Origin: Planotetraspora phitsanulokensis
GTDB lineage: Bacteria > Actinomycetota > Actinomycetes > Streptosporangiales > Streptosporangiaceae
Direction of reading: 5' to 3'
DNA: 64,000 bases
Assembly: GCF_016863295.1 (NCBI RefSeq)
Contig: NZ_BOOP01000034.1
Location: 62,001 to 126,000, forward strand
Shown in pieces: positions 32,641 to 41,282 of this stretch. The first letter of the stretch is position 1. Every line of letters begins with the position of its first letter. The translations under genes and the position numbers were made by a program. Under the pieces are notes generated by a model. It was given only the letters and a program-made list of their open reading frames with translations, did not search any database and was not told the origin of the DNA.

Positions 32641-35487
32641 ATGACAAAGAGGATCCCCAGACGCGATGTGCTGCGCCTGGCCGCCCTGACAGCCGCCACT
32701 CCGCCCGCACTCGCGTTGCTTTCGCTCGCCGGAACCGGCCCGGCCCAGGCCGCGTCGGCTACGCCGACGGCCTGGGCCCCACGCACCGACATCCCGACGC
32801 CCGCCGGCTGGGTCGTGAAGCCCTTCGCCAACGATCAGGTCAGTCTGCTGGACGGCAGTCTGTTCACCGCCAACCGCGACCGGATCCTCAACTTCCTGCG
32901 CGCCTACCCGGCCGACCGGATGCTGGCCAACTTCCGGGCCACCGCCGGTCTGGACACCCGCGGGGCCCAGCCACCCGGCGGCTGGGACGACGCGACCGGC
33001 AACCTGCGGGGGCACTACTCCGGACACTTCCTGAGCGCGCTGGCGCTGGCCTACGCGGGCACCGGCGACGGCGCTTTCAAGGACAAGGCCGACTACATGG
33101 TCACCGCGTTGGGGGAGTGCCAGGACGCTCTCGCCGCCACTGTGGGGCAGCCGGCCCCGCCTCCCACGCCCGTCGCCCGGGTGGCCGGGAAGTCCGGCAC
33201 GGCGGTGAAGCTGAGCGGGCCCCAGTATGTGGCGCTGCCGTCCGGCATCGTGAGCGGGCTGCGCGACTTCACGATCGCCGTCTGGGTGAACCCGACGGTG
33301 ATCAGCACCTGGTCGAGGATCTTCGACTTCGGCACCGGCACGACACGCAACATGTTCCTGGCCGTGAGCGCCGGTTCCGCGCCGAGATTCGCGATCACCA
33401 CCAGCGGCGGCGGCGGCGAGCAGCGGATCAACGGCACGGGCCAGCTGCCCGCCAATCAGTGGACGCACGTCGCGGTCACCCTGTCGGGAGGCACCGGAAC
33501 GCTCTACGTGAACGGCGCGCCGGTCGGCACCAACACCGCCATGACGTTCACGCCGTCCAGCCTCGGCTCGACCGGTAACAACTGGATCGGCAAGTCGCAG
33601 TACGGTGACGCGTACCTCAGCGCCGCCGTCGACGAGTTCCGGATCTACGACCACGCGCTGAGCGCGGTGGAGGTCCAGGCCATGAACTCCGGCGGGGACG
33701 GGGGCGGCGGCACCGTGGCCTGGTACCGCTTCGACGAGGACGGCGGCGACAAGGCCGTCGACTCTTCGGGCAATGGACGGGACGCCCGCCTGGTCTCCGA
33801 GGCGAGCGGCCATCCCGGCCCGAGCCATCCCGGATTCCTGGCCGCGTATCCGGAGACGCAGTTCATCCAACTAGAGCAGTTCGCGACGTACCCCACGATC
33901 TGGGCGCCCTATTACACCTGCCATATGATCATGAGGGGCCTGCTCGACGCCTACCAGCACGCAGGCAACGAGCAGGCGCTGGAGATCGTCATGAAGATGG
34001 GCGACTGGGTCTACAGCAGGCTCGGCCACCTTCCGCGGGCGCAGCTCGACCGTATGTGGAGCATCTACATCGCCGGCGAGTACAACGCCATGAACGCGGT
34101 GATGGCCGACCTCCATGCGTTGAGCGGCAAGGAGGAGTACCTCGTCGCCGCCAGGTGCTTCGACAACAGCGCGCTCTTCACCGCGACGGTGAACGACCAG
34201 GACACGCTGGACAGGAGGCATGCCAACCAGCACATCCCGCAGTTCATCGGGTACCTCTCGGTCTTCGAGCAGTCGGGGGAGCGTGATTACTTCACGGCCG
34301 CCGTCAACTTCTGGGACATGGTCGTCCCTCACCGCACCTTCACCGACGGTGGTCTGGCCGGCCCGCTCGACAACGGCGAGCTGTTCGGAGCGCGCGACGT
34401 CATCGCCGGGACAATCGGGACCAACAATGCCGAGACGTGCGCCAGCTACAACATGCTCAAGCTGAGCAGGGGCCTGTTCTTCCACACGGCGGACGCGAAG
34501 TACATGCAGTACTACGAGCGCGCCCTGTACGGTCAGATTCTCGCGTCGCGGAGAAACACCGACAGCACGACCGACCCGCTGCTGACCTACTTCATCCCGA
34601 TGCGGCCGGGCGTCACGCGCAGTTATGGCAACCTCGGCACCTGCTGCGGCGGGACCGGGCTGGAGAGCCACGCCAAGTTCCAGGATTCGATCTACTTCCG
34701 GTCGGCCGACGACTCGACTCTCTATGTGAACCTCTACATGGCCTCGGTTCTGAACTGGCCAGAGAAGGGGTTCACGATCCGGCAGTCGACGAACTACCCG
34801 ACCGATCCCGCTGGAACGACGACGCTCACGGTGGACGGCTCGGGTCCCCTCGATGTCAAGCTCCGCGTGCCGTACTGGGTCGAGAAGGGCTACGCGGTGC
34901 GGGTCAACGGGGTCGATCAGAAGATCGACGCCGTTCCCGGAACCTACGTCACCGTGAGCCGGGCCTGGGCCAAGGGCGACAAGATCCAGATATCGATGCC
35001 GTTCACCCTACGCGTCGAGAAGGCCTTGGACATCCCGACCACCCAAAGCATCGCCTATGGCCCCGTTCCTCTGGTCGCTCAGAGTGACGAGAACACCTAC
35101 CGAGAATTCTCCTTCTACAAGAACTTCACCTTGGACGGAGACCTCATCCACGCGATCACGCCCACCACCCCGATGAACTTCACGACGCATGGTCTGTCGC
35201 TGGTCCCCTTCTACATCAACGACACCAAGCGCTACCACGCCTACTTCCATCGCGTCGAGCCGGAGATCTTCTTCGGTCAAGTGGACTCCGGCGTGCCCAA
35301 CTACGACCGAGGCGACAATGTGACGTTCCTCGACGCCGTCTGGGCCAAGGCGCCCTTCGCCAACCGCGGACGGTTCCAGAGCACAGTGGCCAAGACCGCC
35401 GAGGAGTGGGTCGGCGCCGGACTGCTCACCTCCGAAGAGAAGGACAAAGTCGTTTCCGCTGCCGCCCGGGCGAGGCTGGACAGTTAG
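32641..35487 (+). CDS. Tat-exported GH127/GH146-type beta-L-arabinofuranosidase with LamG insertion
   Basis: The protein has 948 residues. The ATG at 32641 has GAGGAGAGGGA upstream; the frame is open to 32545, but that part contains operators. A twin-arginine leader reads PRRDVLRLAAL with cleavage near PAQAAS, so it is exported folded. The (alpha/alpha)6 domain carries the zinc/cysteine active site: Glu580 (NGELFG, candidate acid/base), Glu598 and Cys600 (AETCASYN), Cys668-Cys669 (GTCCGGTG). These match the nucleophile and zinc ligands known in HypBA1. A LamG domain (about 166-396) interrupts the catalytic domain between ECQDALAA and PGFLAAYPE. The enzyme releases terminal beta-L-arabinofuranose from plant glycans. 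It is likely controlled by a LacI-type repressor through the two upstream operators. Confidence 0.9.
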   Translation: MTKRIPRRDVLRLAALTAATPPALALLSLAGTGPAQAASATPTAWAPRTDIPTPAGWVVKPFANDQVSLLDGSLFTANRDRILNFLRAYPADRMLANFRATAGLDTRGAQPPGGWDDATGNLRGHYSGHFLSALALAYAGTGDGAFKDKADYMVTALGECQDALAATVGQPAPPPTPVARVAGKSGTAVKLSGPQYVALPSGIVSGLRDFTIAVWVNPTVISTWSRIFDFGTGTTRNMFLAVSAGSAPRFAITTSGGGGEQRINGTGQLPANQWTHVAVTLSGGTGTLYVNGAPVGTNTAMTFTPSSLGSTGNNWIGKSQYGDAYLSAAVDEFRIYDHALSAVEVQAMNSGGDGGGGTVAWYRFDEDGGDKAVDSSGNGRDARLVSEASGHPGPSHPGFLAAYPETQFIQLEQFATYPTIWAPYYTCHMIMRGLLDAYQHAGNEQALEIVMKMGDWVYSRLGHLPRAQLDRMWSIYIAGEYNAMNAVMADLHALSGKEEYLVAARCFDNSALFTATVNDQDTLDRRHANQHIPQFIGYLSVFEQSGERDYFTAAVNFWDMVVPHRTFTDGGLAGPLDNGELFGARDVIAGTIGTNNAETCASYNMLKLSRGLFFHTADAKYMQYYERALYGQILASRRNTDSTTDPLLTYFIPMRPGVTRSYGNLGTCCGGTGLESHAKFQDSIYFRSADDSTLYVNLYMASVLNWPEKGFTIRQSTNYPTDPAGTTTLTVDGSGPLDVKLRVPYWVEKGYAVRVNGVDQKIDAVPGTYVTVSRAWAKGDKIQISMPFTLRVEKALDIPTTQSIAYGPVPLVAQSDENTYREFSFYKNFTLDGDLIHAITPTTPMNFTTHGLSLVPFYINDTKRYHAYFHRVEPEIFFGQVDSGVPNYDRGDNVTFLDAVWAKAPFANRGRFQSTVAKTAEEWVGAGLLTSEEKDKVVSAAARARLDS

Positions 35488-35608
35488 ATCGGACGGGCGC
35501 TGTCGCGCAGCCTCATGGTGACGTTCATCGGTTGGCGGATGAGGTTGCGTGCGCAGCATGTCATCATGCCCGCCCACCTCACCGAACAACGAGCGTGCAA
35601 CGTCCGAC

Positions 35609-35650
35609 GCCGGGGACGTGAGCGGCCGGCGGGCCGCTCACGTCCCCGGC
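35609..35650. terminator. Bidirectional hairpin terminator, perfect 19-bp stem
   Basis: GCCGGGGACGTGAGCGGCC and its exact complement are separated by four bases, between the convergent arabinofuranosidase and chitinase genes. There is no T-tract on either side, as is common in actinomycetes. Confidence 0.75.
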
Positions 35651-35708
35651 GGAGGGGTTGTCGAACCTAGATCATCAGGGTCAGTACCGCAGTGTCACGA
35701 TCTGGTCC

Positions 35709-37346
35709 TCACCGTTGAGGTGCACAACGCAGATGTCGGTCGGCCCATTGCGCGGATTTCTCATTCGGGGCGGGCAGCAGGTGACCCTTGGCGTGATCGT
35801 TTGCTGGACCGGAGCAGGCGATCGCATTGACCATCCGGCTGTTGATGGGGTCGGGGTCAACAGTGGCGACCGTCAGTGTGTAGTCGCCGGGTTCGGCATA
35901 GGTGTGGGTACCGGTGATCGAGAAGGTCCCGTGACCCAGCGCCCGAACCACCGCGGCGCTGTGCGTGTTGTCTCCCCAGTTGATCTCGGCGGTCAACGAG
36001 GCCGCCGAACTTCTGGTCACTCGCGCGACCTCGCCGGTGAAGGTCGTACCCTTCACGGGCCTGATCAAGGCGCCCCGCACGGTCGGTGCCGGTGCCGCGA
36101 CGACCTTCTCCGGCTCGAACGGCAGCGCGATGGCGCGCAGCTGACTGTTCTGCGCGTCGCCGGTCAGCTCCCACGTGAACATGCCGTTGAGACGGTGATC
36201 CTTCGCGTACTTCGCTCGGATGCCGAGCGACTGTGCGTCTTCGAAGCTGCACAGGCGCAGTGCGGCGGGGTCCCAGAGGTAGGGCGAGTAGACGTACGGG
36301 TCCCAGTTGATCAGGACCGTGGAGTTCGGCTTGAGTGCGTTGGCCATCGTCGACTGGCCACAGCCGGTCGCCGTCCAGGGCCGGTAGAGGCCGTTGTTCT
36401 GGCCGTCGGTCACCAGGAACCCGCGCTTAAGGGTGAACTCGGCACCGAGGGTGATTTTGTTCGCCGGTACGCCCTGCGACTTGTACAGCTTGACCGCCGC
36501 ATCGATGCTGTTGTACTGGTCGCCGCTGGTGTCCAGCGGGTGGTTGTAGAGCGGCTGGTTGAACATGGAGATCGGCGAGTACCCCGTGCCCATGTCGTAG
36601 GTCATCAGGTTGATGGTGTCGAGCGTCCGGCCGAGCGTCGCCAGGTCGAAGCTCTTCAGTACGTCGTACGGCGCGCCGTGCACATTGTCGCCGGAATCCT
36701 GCCACCGGCCGGCCGGCAGAGCCGCGGTGACCAGGAAGTCACGGTGGCTCCTGCCGTGGGCGTCGGCGTAGGCGTTCAGTTGGGCGCGGAACTCGTTGAC
36801 CAGGAGGTTGACATTCTCGCGGTCATCCGGGCTGTAGCCGATGTAGTTCAGGCCCCCACTGACCGGGAACTCCCAGTCGATGTCGAATCCGTCAACCGCG
36901 CCGTTGTCCACGAAGGCCGAGATACACGAAGCGACGAAAGCCTTCCGCTTGGCGTCGGTCGAGGCCGCGTCGGAGAAGCCCCCGGCTCCCCAACCGCCGA
37001 TGGAGCGGATGACCTTGAGGTTCGGCGTTTTCTGGCGCTGCGCAAGGACGGCGTTGATTCCGGCCTGACTCGCGGTGGTGCATTTTCCGTTGCTGATCGT
37101 GGAAAACGCCCAGTAGAAATGGGTGACCAGGTCCATCTGGATGGTGCTGAAGTTGGGCGTCCCCTGCAACAGGTAGCCGCCCACCATGGGACTCGACGGT
37201 GCCGGTACCGTTTCACCGACCTCCGCAGGACCTGAGGCGAGGGCCGACGGCGCCCCTGCGAAAACCGTGCCGGCGGTCAGCACAGCGACGAGTGCGGCCG
37301 TTGCGAACCTGGGGATCCTCAGTTTTCGGAGAATCGATTCCTTCAT
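35709..37346 (-). CDS. Secreted GH18 chitinase with C-terminal PKD-like domain
   Basis: The protein has 545 residues. The ATG at 37346 is preceded by AGGGA, and the signal peptide ends near SALASGP. The GH18 barrel shows the SIGGWG strand and the catalytic motif DGFDIDWE at 152-159, where Glu159 is the acid and Asp157 assists; YDMG and FTWEL mark later strands. The C-terminal 120 residues form a PKD-like beta domain (INWGDNTHS, YTLTVATVD). It cleaves beta-1,4-GlcNAc polymers outside the cell. It is convergent to the arabinofuranosidase gene. Three DasR-like boxes lie 450-600 bases upstream, far for direct control. Confidence 0.93.
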   Translation of the reverse strand: MKESILRKLRIPRFATAALVAVLTAGTVFAGAPSALASGPAEVGETVPAPSSPMVGGYLLQGTPNFSTIQMDLVTHFYWAFSTISNGKCTTASQAGINAVLAQRQKTPNLKVIRSIGGWGAGGFSDAASTDAKRKAFVASCISAFVDNGAVDGFDIDWEFPVSGGLNYIGYSPDDRENVNLLVNEFRAQLNAYADAHGRSHRDFLVTAALPAGRWQDSGDNVHGAPYDVLKSFDLATLGRTLDTINLMTYDMGTGYSPISMFNQPLYNHPLDTSGDQYNSIDAAVKLYKSQGVPANKITLGAEFTLKRGFLVTDGQNNGLYRPWTATGCGQSTMANALKPNSTVLINWDPYVYSPYLWDPAALRLCSFEDAQSLGIRAKYAKDHRLNGMFTWELTGDAQNSQLRAIALPFEPEKVVAAPAPTVRGALIRPVKGTTFTGEVARVTRSSAASLTAEINWGDNTHSAAVVRALGHGTFSITGTHTYAEPGDYTLTVATVDPDPINSRMVNAIACSGPANDHAKGHLLPAPNEKSAQWADRHLRCAPQR

Positions 37347-37799
37347 AGCGTTCCCTTCTGGGATCGAGTGATCGATACCACCGGCAGTCCCCGGCCAAGG
37401 GACTGGACGGGCGCGACTTGCCGCTGGGGCTGTGAGGGACTTGCGTCAGCCTTGACGGGGCATGGAGCGTGGACCATGCCGCGTTTGGAGAGTCGCGGAC
37501 GTAGGAATTCGCCGTGCCCAGGCAAGGTGTGCAGGTACGGCAGACGGCCCGGCAGTTGTTCGGTCGCGGCTCGCGGCAAGGAACGAGATCTTCACGTCAC
37601 TCCTTAAATCGGGTACCGCATACCTCCAGCACGGGCCGCGTTCGGGCATTGATTGGACATGTCCGGCGACTCGTTGGGCGCTGCAAGCGTCCGTGCAGCT
37701 TCCTGATGTGGTGGTGGGGGAGTTCACGCGGCCAGGAGACCGACCGTCCCGGCGATCTTCTTGCTCATCTCGATTACCGCCTTGCTATTGGGGGGTGGC

Positions 37800-37811
37800 T
37801 GGTCTATACCG
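37800..37811. promoter_or_regulatory. DasR-like box 1
   Basis: TGGTCTATACCG resembles the DasR response element (consensus near TGGTCTAGACCA). DasR is the GntR-family regulator of chitin and N-acetylglucosamine genes in streptomycetes. It is the nearest of three boxes to the chitinase gene (about 450 bases upstream of its start). Confidence 0.4.
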
Positions 37812-37887
37812 GTTGGCGGCCTTGGGTGGCGGATAGATCCCTTATGTAGGGATCTCAGGCTGTTAGGGTAAACAGAAGTTAAAGTTT

Positions 37888-37899
37888 TGGTCTATACCG
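37888..37899. promoter_or_regulatory. DasR-like box 2
   Basis: TGGTCTATACCG, identical to box 1, starts 88 bases further from the chitinase gene. Confidence 0.4.
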
Positions 37900-37939
37900 C
37901 CATGTATCGGATTCGCAACAACGGTGACTGTTGCCACAG

Positions 37940-37953
37940 CCGGTCTATACCGG
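37940..37953. promoter_or_regulatory. DasR-like box 3
   Basis: CCGGTCTATACCGG has the same core and the most symmetrical flanks (5-bp arms), 53 bases beyond box 2. Confidence 0.4.
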
Positions 37954-38172
37954 GGGCGACGTCGACGGCATCTCAGGAGTGAGTCGGAACTCGATGGGCG
38001 GGGGCCGTCGACCGGGAGATCAGACGCGGCAAACCCGCTGGACACCATCGGTTCAGGTCGGTCCGGACAAGGAGAACGGCCGCCTTGCCGACCTCCGCCG
38101 GTTTCCCTGAGTGGCCGCCTGCTGTGATGGCCGCGCGAGATCGCGCCACGAAGCGATCACTCGGTCGCTCGT

Positions 38173-38400
38173 TCACTTGCTGTAGTGGGCCCGCCTGAGG
38201 ACACGCCTTGGAAGCGGACAGAGCGGTGCGGTCCGGTGCGGTCGGTGTTCGTTGTAGAAGATCTCGAACTCGCGCAGGGCATGCAATGGATGGGGCTGAT
38301 TCCAGATCAGGGTGCGGTCCAACACCTCGCGTCGGCAGGCCTGAATCGAGCGCGCCATGATCGCTTCGGCGCGCCGGCTCATATGATCCACAGCGTGGCC
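38173..38400 (-). pseudogene. Transposase fragment (DDE integrase core C-terminus, IS3/IS481-like)
   Basis: Only about 75 codons remain. RRAEAIMARSIQACRREVLDR, TLIWNQPH, LREFEIFYNEHRPHRTAP and PLPRR match the end of an integrase-core transposase, with the catalytic Glu in CRRE and the HRPH box. The upstream two thirds and both terminal repeats are missing, and a membrane-protein gene begins just beyond. It is an inactive scrap showing past insertion activity. Confidence 0.75.
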
Positions 38401-38430
38401 GGCCCCCGTCACTGGCGCTGAGGAACCGTT

Positions 38431-38766
38431 GTGAAGAGCAGTCGAATCAAGACGGCCTTCCAGATCGAGGCCGTCGTAACGCTTGCGGTGTTGTGTGTCT
38501 GGATACTGCTAAGCCTTGCCTATGACGATCAGATCGGGGCCTTTTTCCTGGACGGCCCCGCGCTGCCCCTTGCTGCCGGCACGCTGATCGTCGGATCCAT
38601 CGTCGTCACCTGGTCGCTTCGGAAGCGTGACTCCTTGGAACTGCGCATCCTCAGTTACACAGCCACGTCCGCTCGATTCGTGATCGTCGTAGCGATATGC
38701 CTGCTGGTGACATGGGAACTGTCCGAGCTGTCCGGCCTAGTCTCGACAGCCCCAGTTCCGTCCTAG
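38431..38766 (+). CDS. Small three-helix membrane protein of unknown function
   Basis: The protein has 111 residues with a GTG start and GAGGAA six bases upstream. Three hydrophobic segments are visible (about 12-30, 43-60, 80-98), separated by short polar loops with KRDSLELR between the second and third. No family is recognised. Codon use is normal for the region, supporting a real gene. A strong hairpin follows 52 bases after the stop. It is not obviously linked to either neighbour. Confidence 0.65.
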   Translation: MKSSRIKTAFQIEAVVTLAVLCVWILLSLAYDDQIGAFFLDGPALPLAAGTLIVGSIVVTWSLRKRDSLELRILSYTATSARFVIVVAICLLVTWELSELSGLVSTAPVPS

Positions 38767-38817
38767 TGCCGCCCGAGCTTCACTGGATTTTTCGGCCGCG
38801 TGGGCCGTTGTGTTGGT

Positions 38818-38854
38818 CGCCTGCCAGGGCGGTTTTCTCCCGCCCTGGCAGGCG
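38818..38854. terminator. Hairpin terminator, perfect 15-bp stem
   Basis: CGCCTGCCAGGGCGG and CCGCCCTGGCAGGCG enclose the loop TTTTCTC. It lies between the small membrane protein and the convergent VWA-partner gene and probably serves both. Confidence 0.7.
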
Positions 38855-39017
38855 TTGTGCGAGTCAGAGGGCCAACACGGCGACCGGCGGCTGCATGTTT
38901 CGGAGCCGCCGGTACCGGTTGCGGGAATGCGTGACTTCACCGGTCGAGCACCGGCGCCAACCCCTCTTCGACTCGCGGTCGAACGGGCGGCCCTCGGGGC
39001 AGGCCGTCTTGTGTGCG

Positions 39018-39911
39018 TTACCCGCGCAGAACCCGGTCCCGCGGACCATGTTCTCCCTGTGCGTCACCGGATGGACGGTAGAAGCCGTCGGGCTCCGGGA
39101 TGCGCCGACGCGGATGCCGGGTGAGGCGGTAGCCGGCGACGCCGGTGACCGCCGCGATGGCACCGCCGATGGCGGTCCAGGCCCAGCGGGTCGACAGGTC
39201 GGGGAGCCAGTCCCAGCTCCAACCGGTGTCCTTCTCCTCCTCGGCCGCGACCGGCGGCGCCGAGGTCATTACCGTGCCGGCGGCGACCGGCTGGGTCAGC
39301 GAGGCCTTGAGCTCGCCGCCCTCCGGCTGGATGTCGTCGCTGTCATGAGCGGTGATCTGCATCGCCACCTGCATCGGCAGGCCCAGATCCTGCTCAGGCA
39401 GTGTGGTGACGGCTAGGCGGACGTAGTAGGTACCGGGCAGCGGGTCGCCGGACCACGGCTCGGCCCAGGCGCGGACCTGCCGCAGGGTGCAGCCCAGGGT
39501 GACCGATGCGGCGCCGGCCGCGGCGGTCGGAGTCTGGGCGCCCGCCGTACAGGCCTGGCGGCGGCGGAGCCCGTCGAAGACGTCCACCGCCCAGCTGGAT
39601 GCGCCGTGCCGGGAGGCAGCGGGCGGCAGGGTGACGGTGATCGCGATCTTGTCGGTCTGCCCGGCCTCGGCGGTGAACGACCAGTAGAGGTAGTCGCCGG
39701 TGGACCCGGCCAGCTGCACCGGCTGTCCGGGCTGGACGGCGGTCGCGGTGAGGAAGGAGGAGCCGGCCGTGGTCACCGGCGCCAGGCTTTCCGACGGGGA
39801 CGGCGACGGCGTGGCGGTGTCGGCGGCGGCCGGACCGGCGGAGAGCAGCAGTGCGGCCGCGGCGGCGGACAGCGCCCCGGCGCAGCGGCGGACGGAAGTT
39901 GTCAGCATCAT
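39018..39911 (-). CDS. Membrane-anchored secreted protein, partner of the VWA protein
   Basis: The protein has 297 residues. Its ATG overlaps the stop of the VWA gene (TGATG), implying translational coupling. A Sec signal peptide is cleaved near GPAAADT, followed by a Pro/Ser-rich stretch and a beta-sandwich (about 50-200) with one Cys pair (RRRQACTAG and LGCTLRQ). After a Trp-rich WSWDWLPDLSTRWAW there is one membrane helix (AIGGAIAAVTGVAGY) and a basic, Pro-rich cytosolic tail. No named family is recognised. The operon suggests a two-part cell-surface complex with the VWA protein. Confidence 0.8.
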   Translation of the reverse strand: MMLTTSVRRCAGALSAAAAALLLSAGPAAADTATPSPSPSESLAPVTTAGSSFLTATAVQPGQPVQLAGSTGDYLYWSFTAEAGQTDKIAITVTLPPAASRHGASSWAVDVFDGLRRRQACTAGAQTPTAAAGAASVTLGCTLRQVRAWAEPWSGDPLPGTYYVRLAVTTLPEQDLGLPMQVAMQITAHDSDDIQPEGGELKASLTQPVAAGTVMTSAPPVAAEEEKDTGWSWDWLPDLSTRWAWTAIGGAIAAVTGVAGYRLTRHPRRRIPEPDGFYRPSGDAQGEHGPRDRVLRG

Positions 39912-41155
39912 CAGTTCGCCCTCCAGATCGCGACCCGCCAGCGCGCCAGCCAGCCGAAGAGCAGACCACCCACCAGACCGGCGAGGGCCAGCAGGCCGAG
40001 CAGCCCCCAGCCGCGGCCCAGGTCCGGGCCGTTCGGGGCGGGGGAGGAGTCGACGACGCCGACGGTCAGCTCCAGCGGCATACCGGGTGTTGCGGCCGTG
40101 GTGGCGGTGGGCGAGGAGAAGGAGTTGCTGACCACCAGGCAGACGGTCTGGTCGGGAGCGTTCTGCTCGGCGGACCAGCGCAGGCCGGTGGAGAGCACAT
40201 CGGTCCGGCCGCTGCCCGCGTCGGTGCCGCGAACCAACTCCCGGCCGTCCTGGGAGACGGCCCGCAGCAGCACGCCGTAGTCGCGGTTGAGCGCGCGGTC
40301 CAAGGAGACGCTGACGGAGGCCCGCAGCTCCTGCCCGTCGCGGACCGGGACCTGGTACCAGCGGTGTTCCTGGAACTGCTCCCGGTCGGTGTAGGCGCCT
40401 GGGCTGAGCATCGGGGCGCCCTTGCAGTTGTCGGTGCCGTCCACCTGAGCCGGGGTCTGGGTGTAGGTGGTCGCGGCGCGGTCCACCAGCTGGTTGATCC
40501 GGTTCGTCAGCTGGGTCTTGCTGGTGACGGCGGTGTAGGTGCCGCCGGTGGCGGAGGCGATGCAGGTCAGCTGCCTGCGCACCTTGTCGTTGAGGGTCAG
40601 GCCGAGGGTGTCCACCACCAGGTGGGTGCCCTGCGCGGCGAGTTCCCGGGCGACCTCGCACGGGTCGGGCGGGGCGCAGGTGTCCTCGCCGTCGGTGATC
40701 AGGACGATCCTGCGGGTGGTCTCGCCGGTTCCCAGGTCCTGGGCGGCGGCGCGCAGGGCCAGGCCCACCGGGGTGAAGCCGGTGGGGCGCAGGGTGGCGA
40801 CGGCGGTCTTGGCCTCCAGCTTGTCGATCGGGCCGATCGGCACCAGCTGCTGGGTGTCCTTGCAGCCCACGGCCTTGACGTTGCCGGGGTAGGTGGCGCC
40901 GAGGACGCGGATGCCGACCTGGGCCTCGGCGGGCATCGCGTCCAGCACATCGTTGAAGGACTGCTGGAGCACCGAGATCCGGCTGTGGCCCTCGATGTCG
41001 CGCGCCCGCATCGAGCCGCTGATGTCGAGGACCAGCTCGACCTTGGGCGGTTCCTTCGGGGTGGTCTCGTCGGCGTGCGCGGGGGGCGCGCCGAACAGGG
41101 AGAGGGCGGCCAGCATCCCAAGCAGGGCTGCGGCCGGGCGTCGTCTGATGATCAC
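39911..41155 (-). CDS. Secreted, membrane-anchored von Willebrand factor A domain protein
   Basis: The protein has 414 residues with a GTG start (AGGA seven bases upstream). The signal peptide ends near PAHADE. The VWA domain (about 36-215) has the metal-ion site DISGS (Asp44, Ser46, Ser48), the Thr in PTGFTPVG and the Asp in LITDGEDTC, so Mg-dependent ligand binding should be possible. A jelly-roll-like beta domain (about 240-375) follows, then one C-terminal helix (LLGLLALAGLVGGLLFGWL) with a short basic tail. VWA domains mediate protein-protein adhesion. It is co-transcribed with the 297-residue partner. The ligand is unknown. Confidence 0.88.
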   Translation of the reverse strand: MIIRRRPAAALLGMLAALSLFGAPPAHADETTPKEPPKVELVLDISGSMRARDIEGHSRISVLQQSFNDVLDAMPAEAQVGIRVLGATYPGNVKAVGCKDTQQLVPIGPIDKLEAKTAVATLRPTGFTPVGLALRAAAQDLGTGETTRRIVLITDGEDTCAPPDPCEVARELAAQGTHLVVDTLGLTLNDKVRRQLTCIASATGGTYTAVTSKTQLTNRINQLVDRAATTYTQTPAQVDGTDNCKGAPMLSPGAYTDREQFQEHRWYQVPVRDGQELRASVSVSLDRALNRDYGVLLRAVSQDGRELVRGTDAGSGRTDVLSTGLRWSAEQNAPDQTVCLVVSNSFSSPTATTAATPGMPLELTVGVVDSSPAPNGPDLGRGWGLLGLLALAGLVGGLLFGWLARWRVAIWRAN

Positions 41156-41282
41156 TCGGAGATCCTAGTGATCATCAAGATTACCCGGATCACCGTCCTG
41201 CCCGGCCTTGTAGCCGTTCCGTCCGCTCAGCGCGCCGGGGTGGGCCGGCGCCCGCCGGGCCCGCTCGCGGAACCCGTCGCCA

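Larger units (their letters stand above)
37347..38172. other. Long non-coding region with three GGTCTATACCG boxes
   Basis: No gene in either strand has credible composition or recognisable product over about 830 bases. The first 150 bases should hold the chitinase promoter. Three identical 11-base boxes lie at 37801-37811, 37889-37899 and 37942-37952. The right end runs into a transposase scrap, so part of this region may be debris. Confidence 0.55.

Noticed and set aside
35658-37235. A 525-codon plus-strand frame opposite the chitinase
   Set aside because: The minus strand encodes the GH18 motif DGFDIDWE; the plus frame has no family features.
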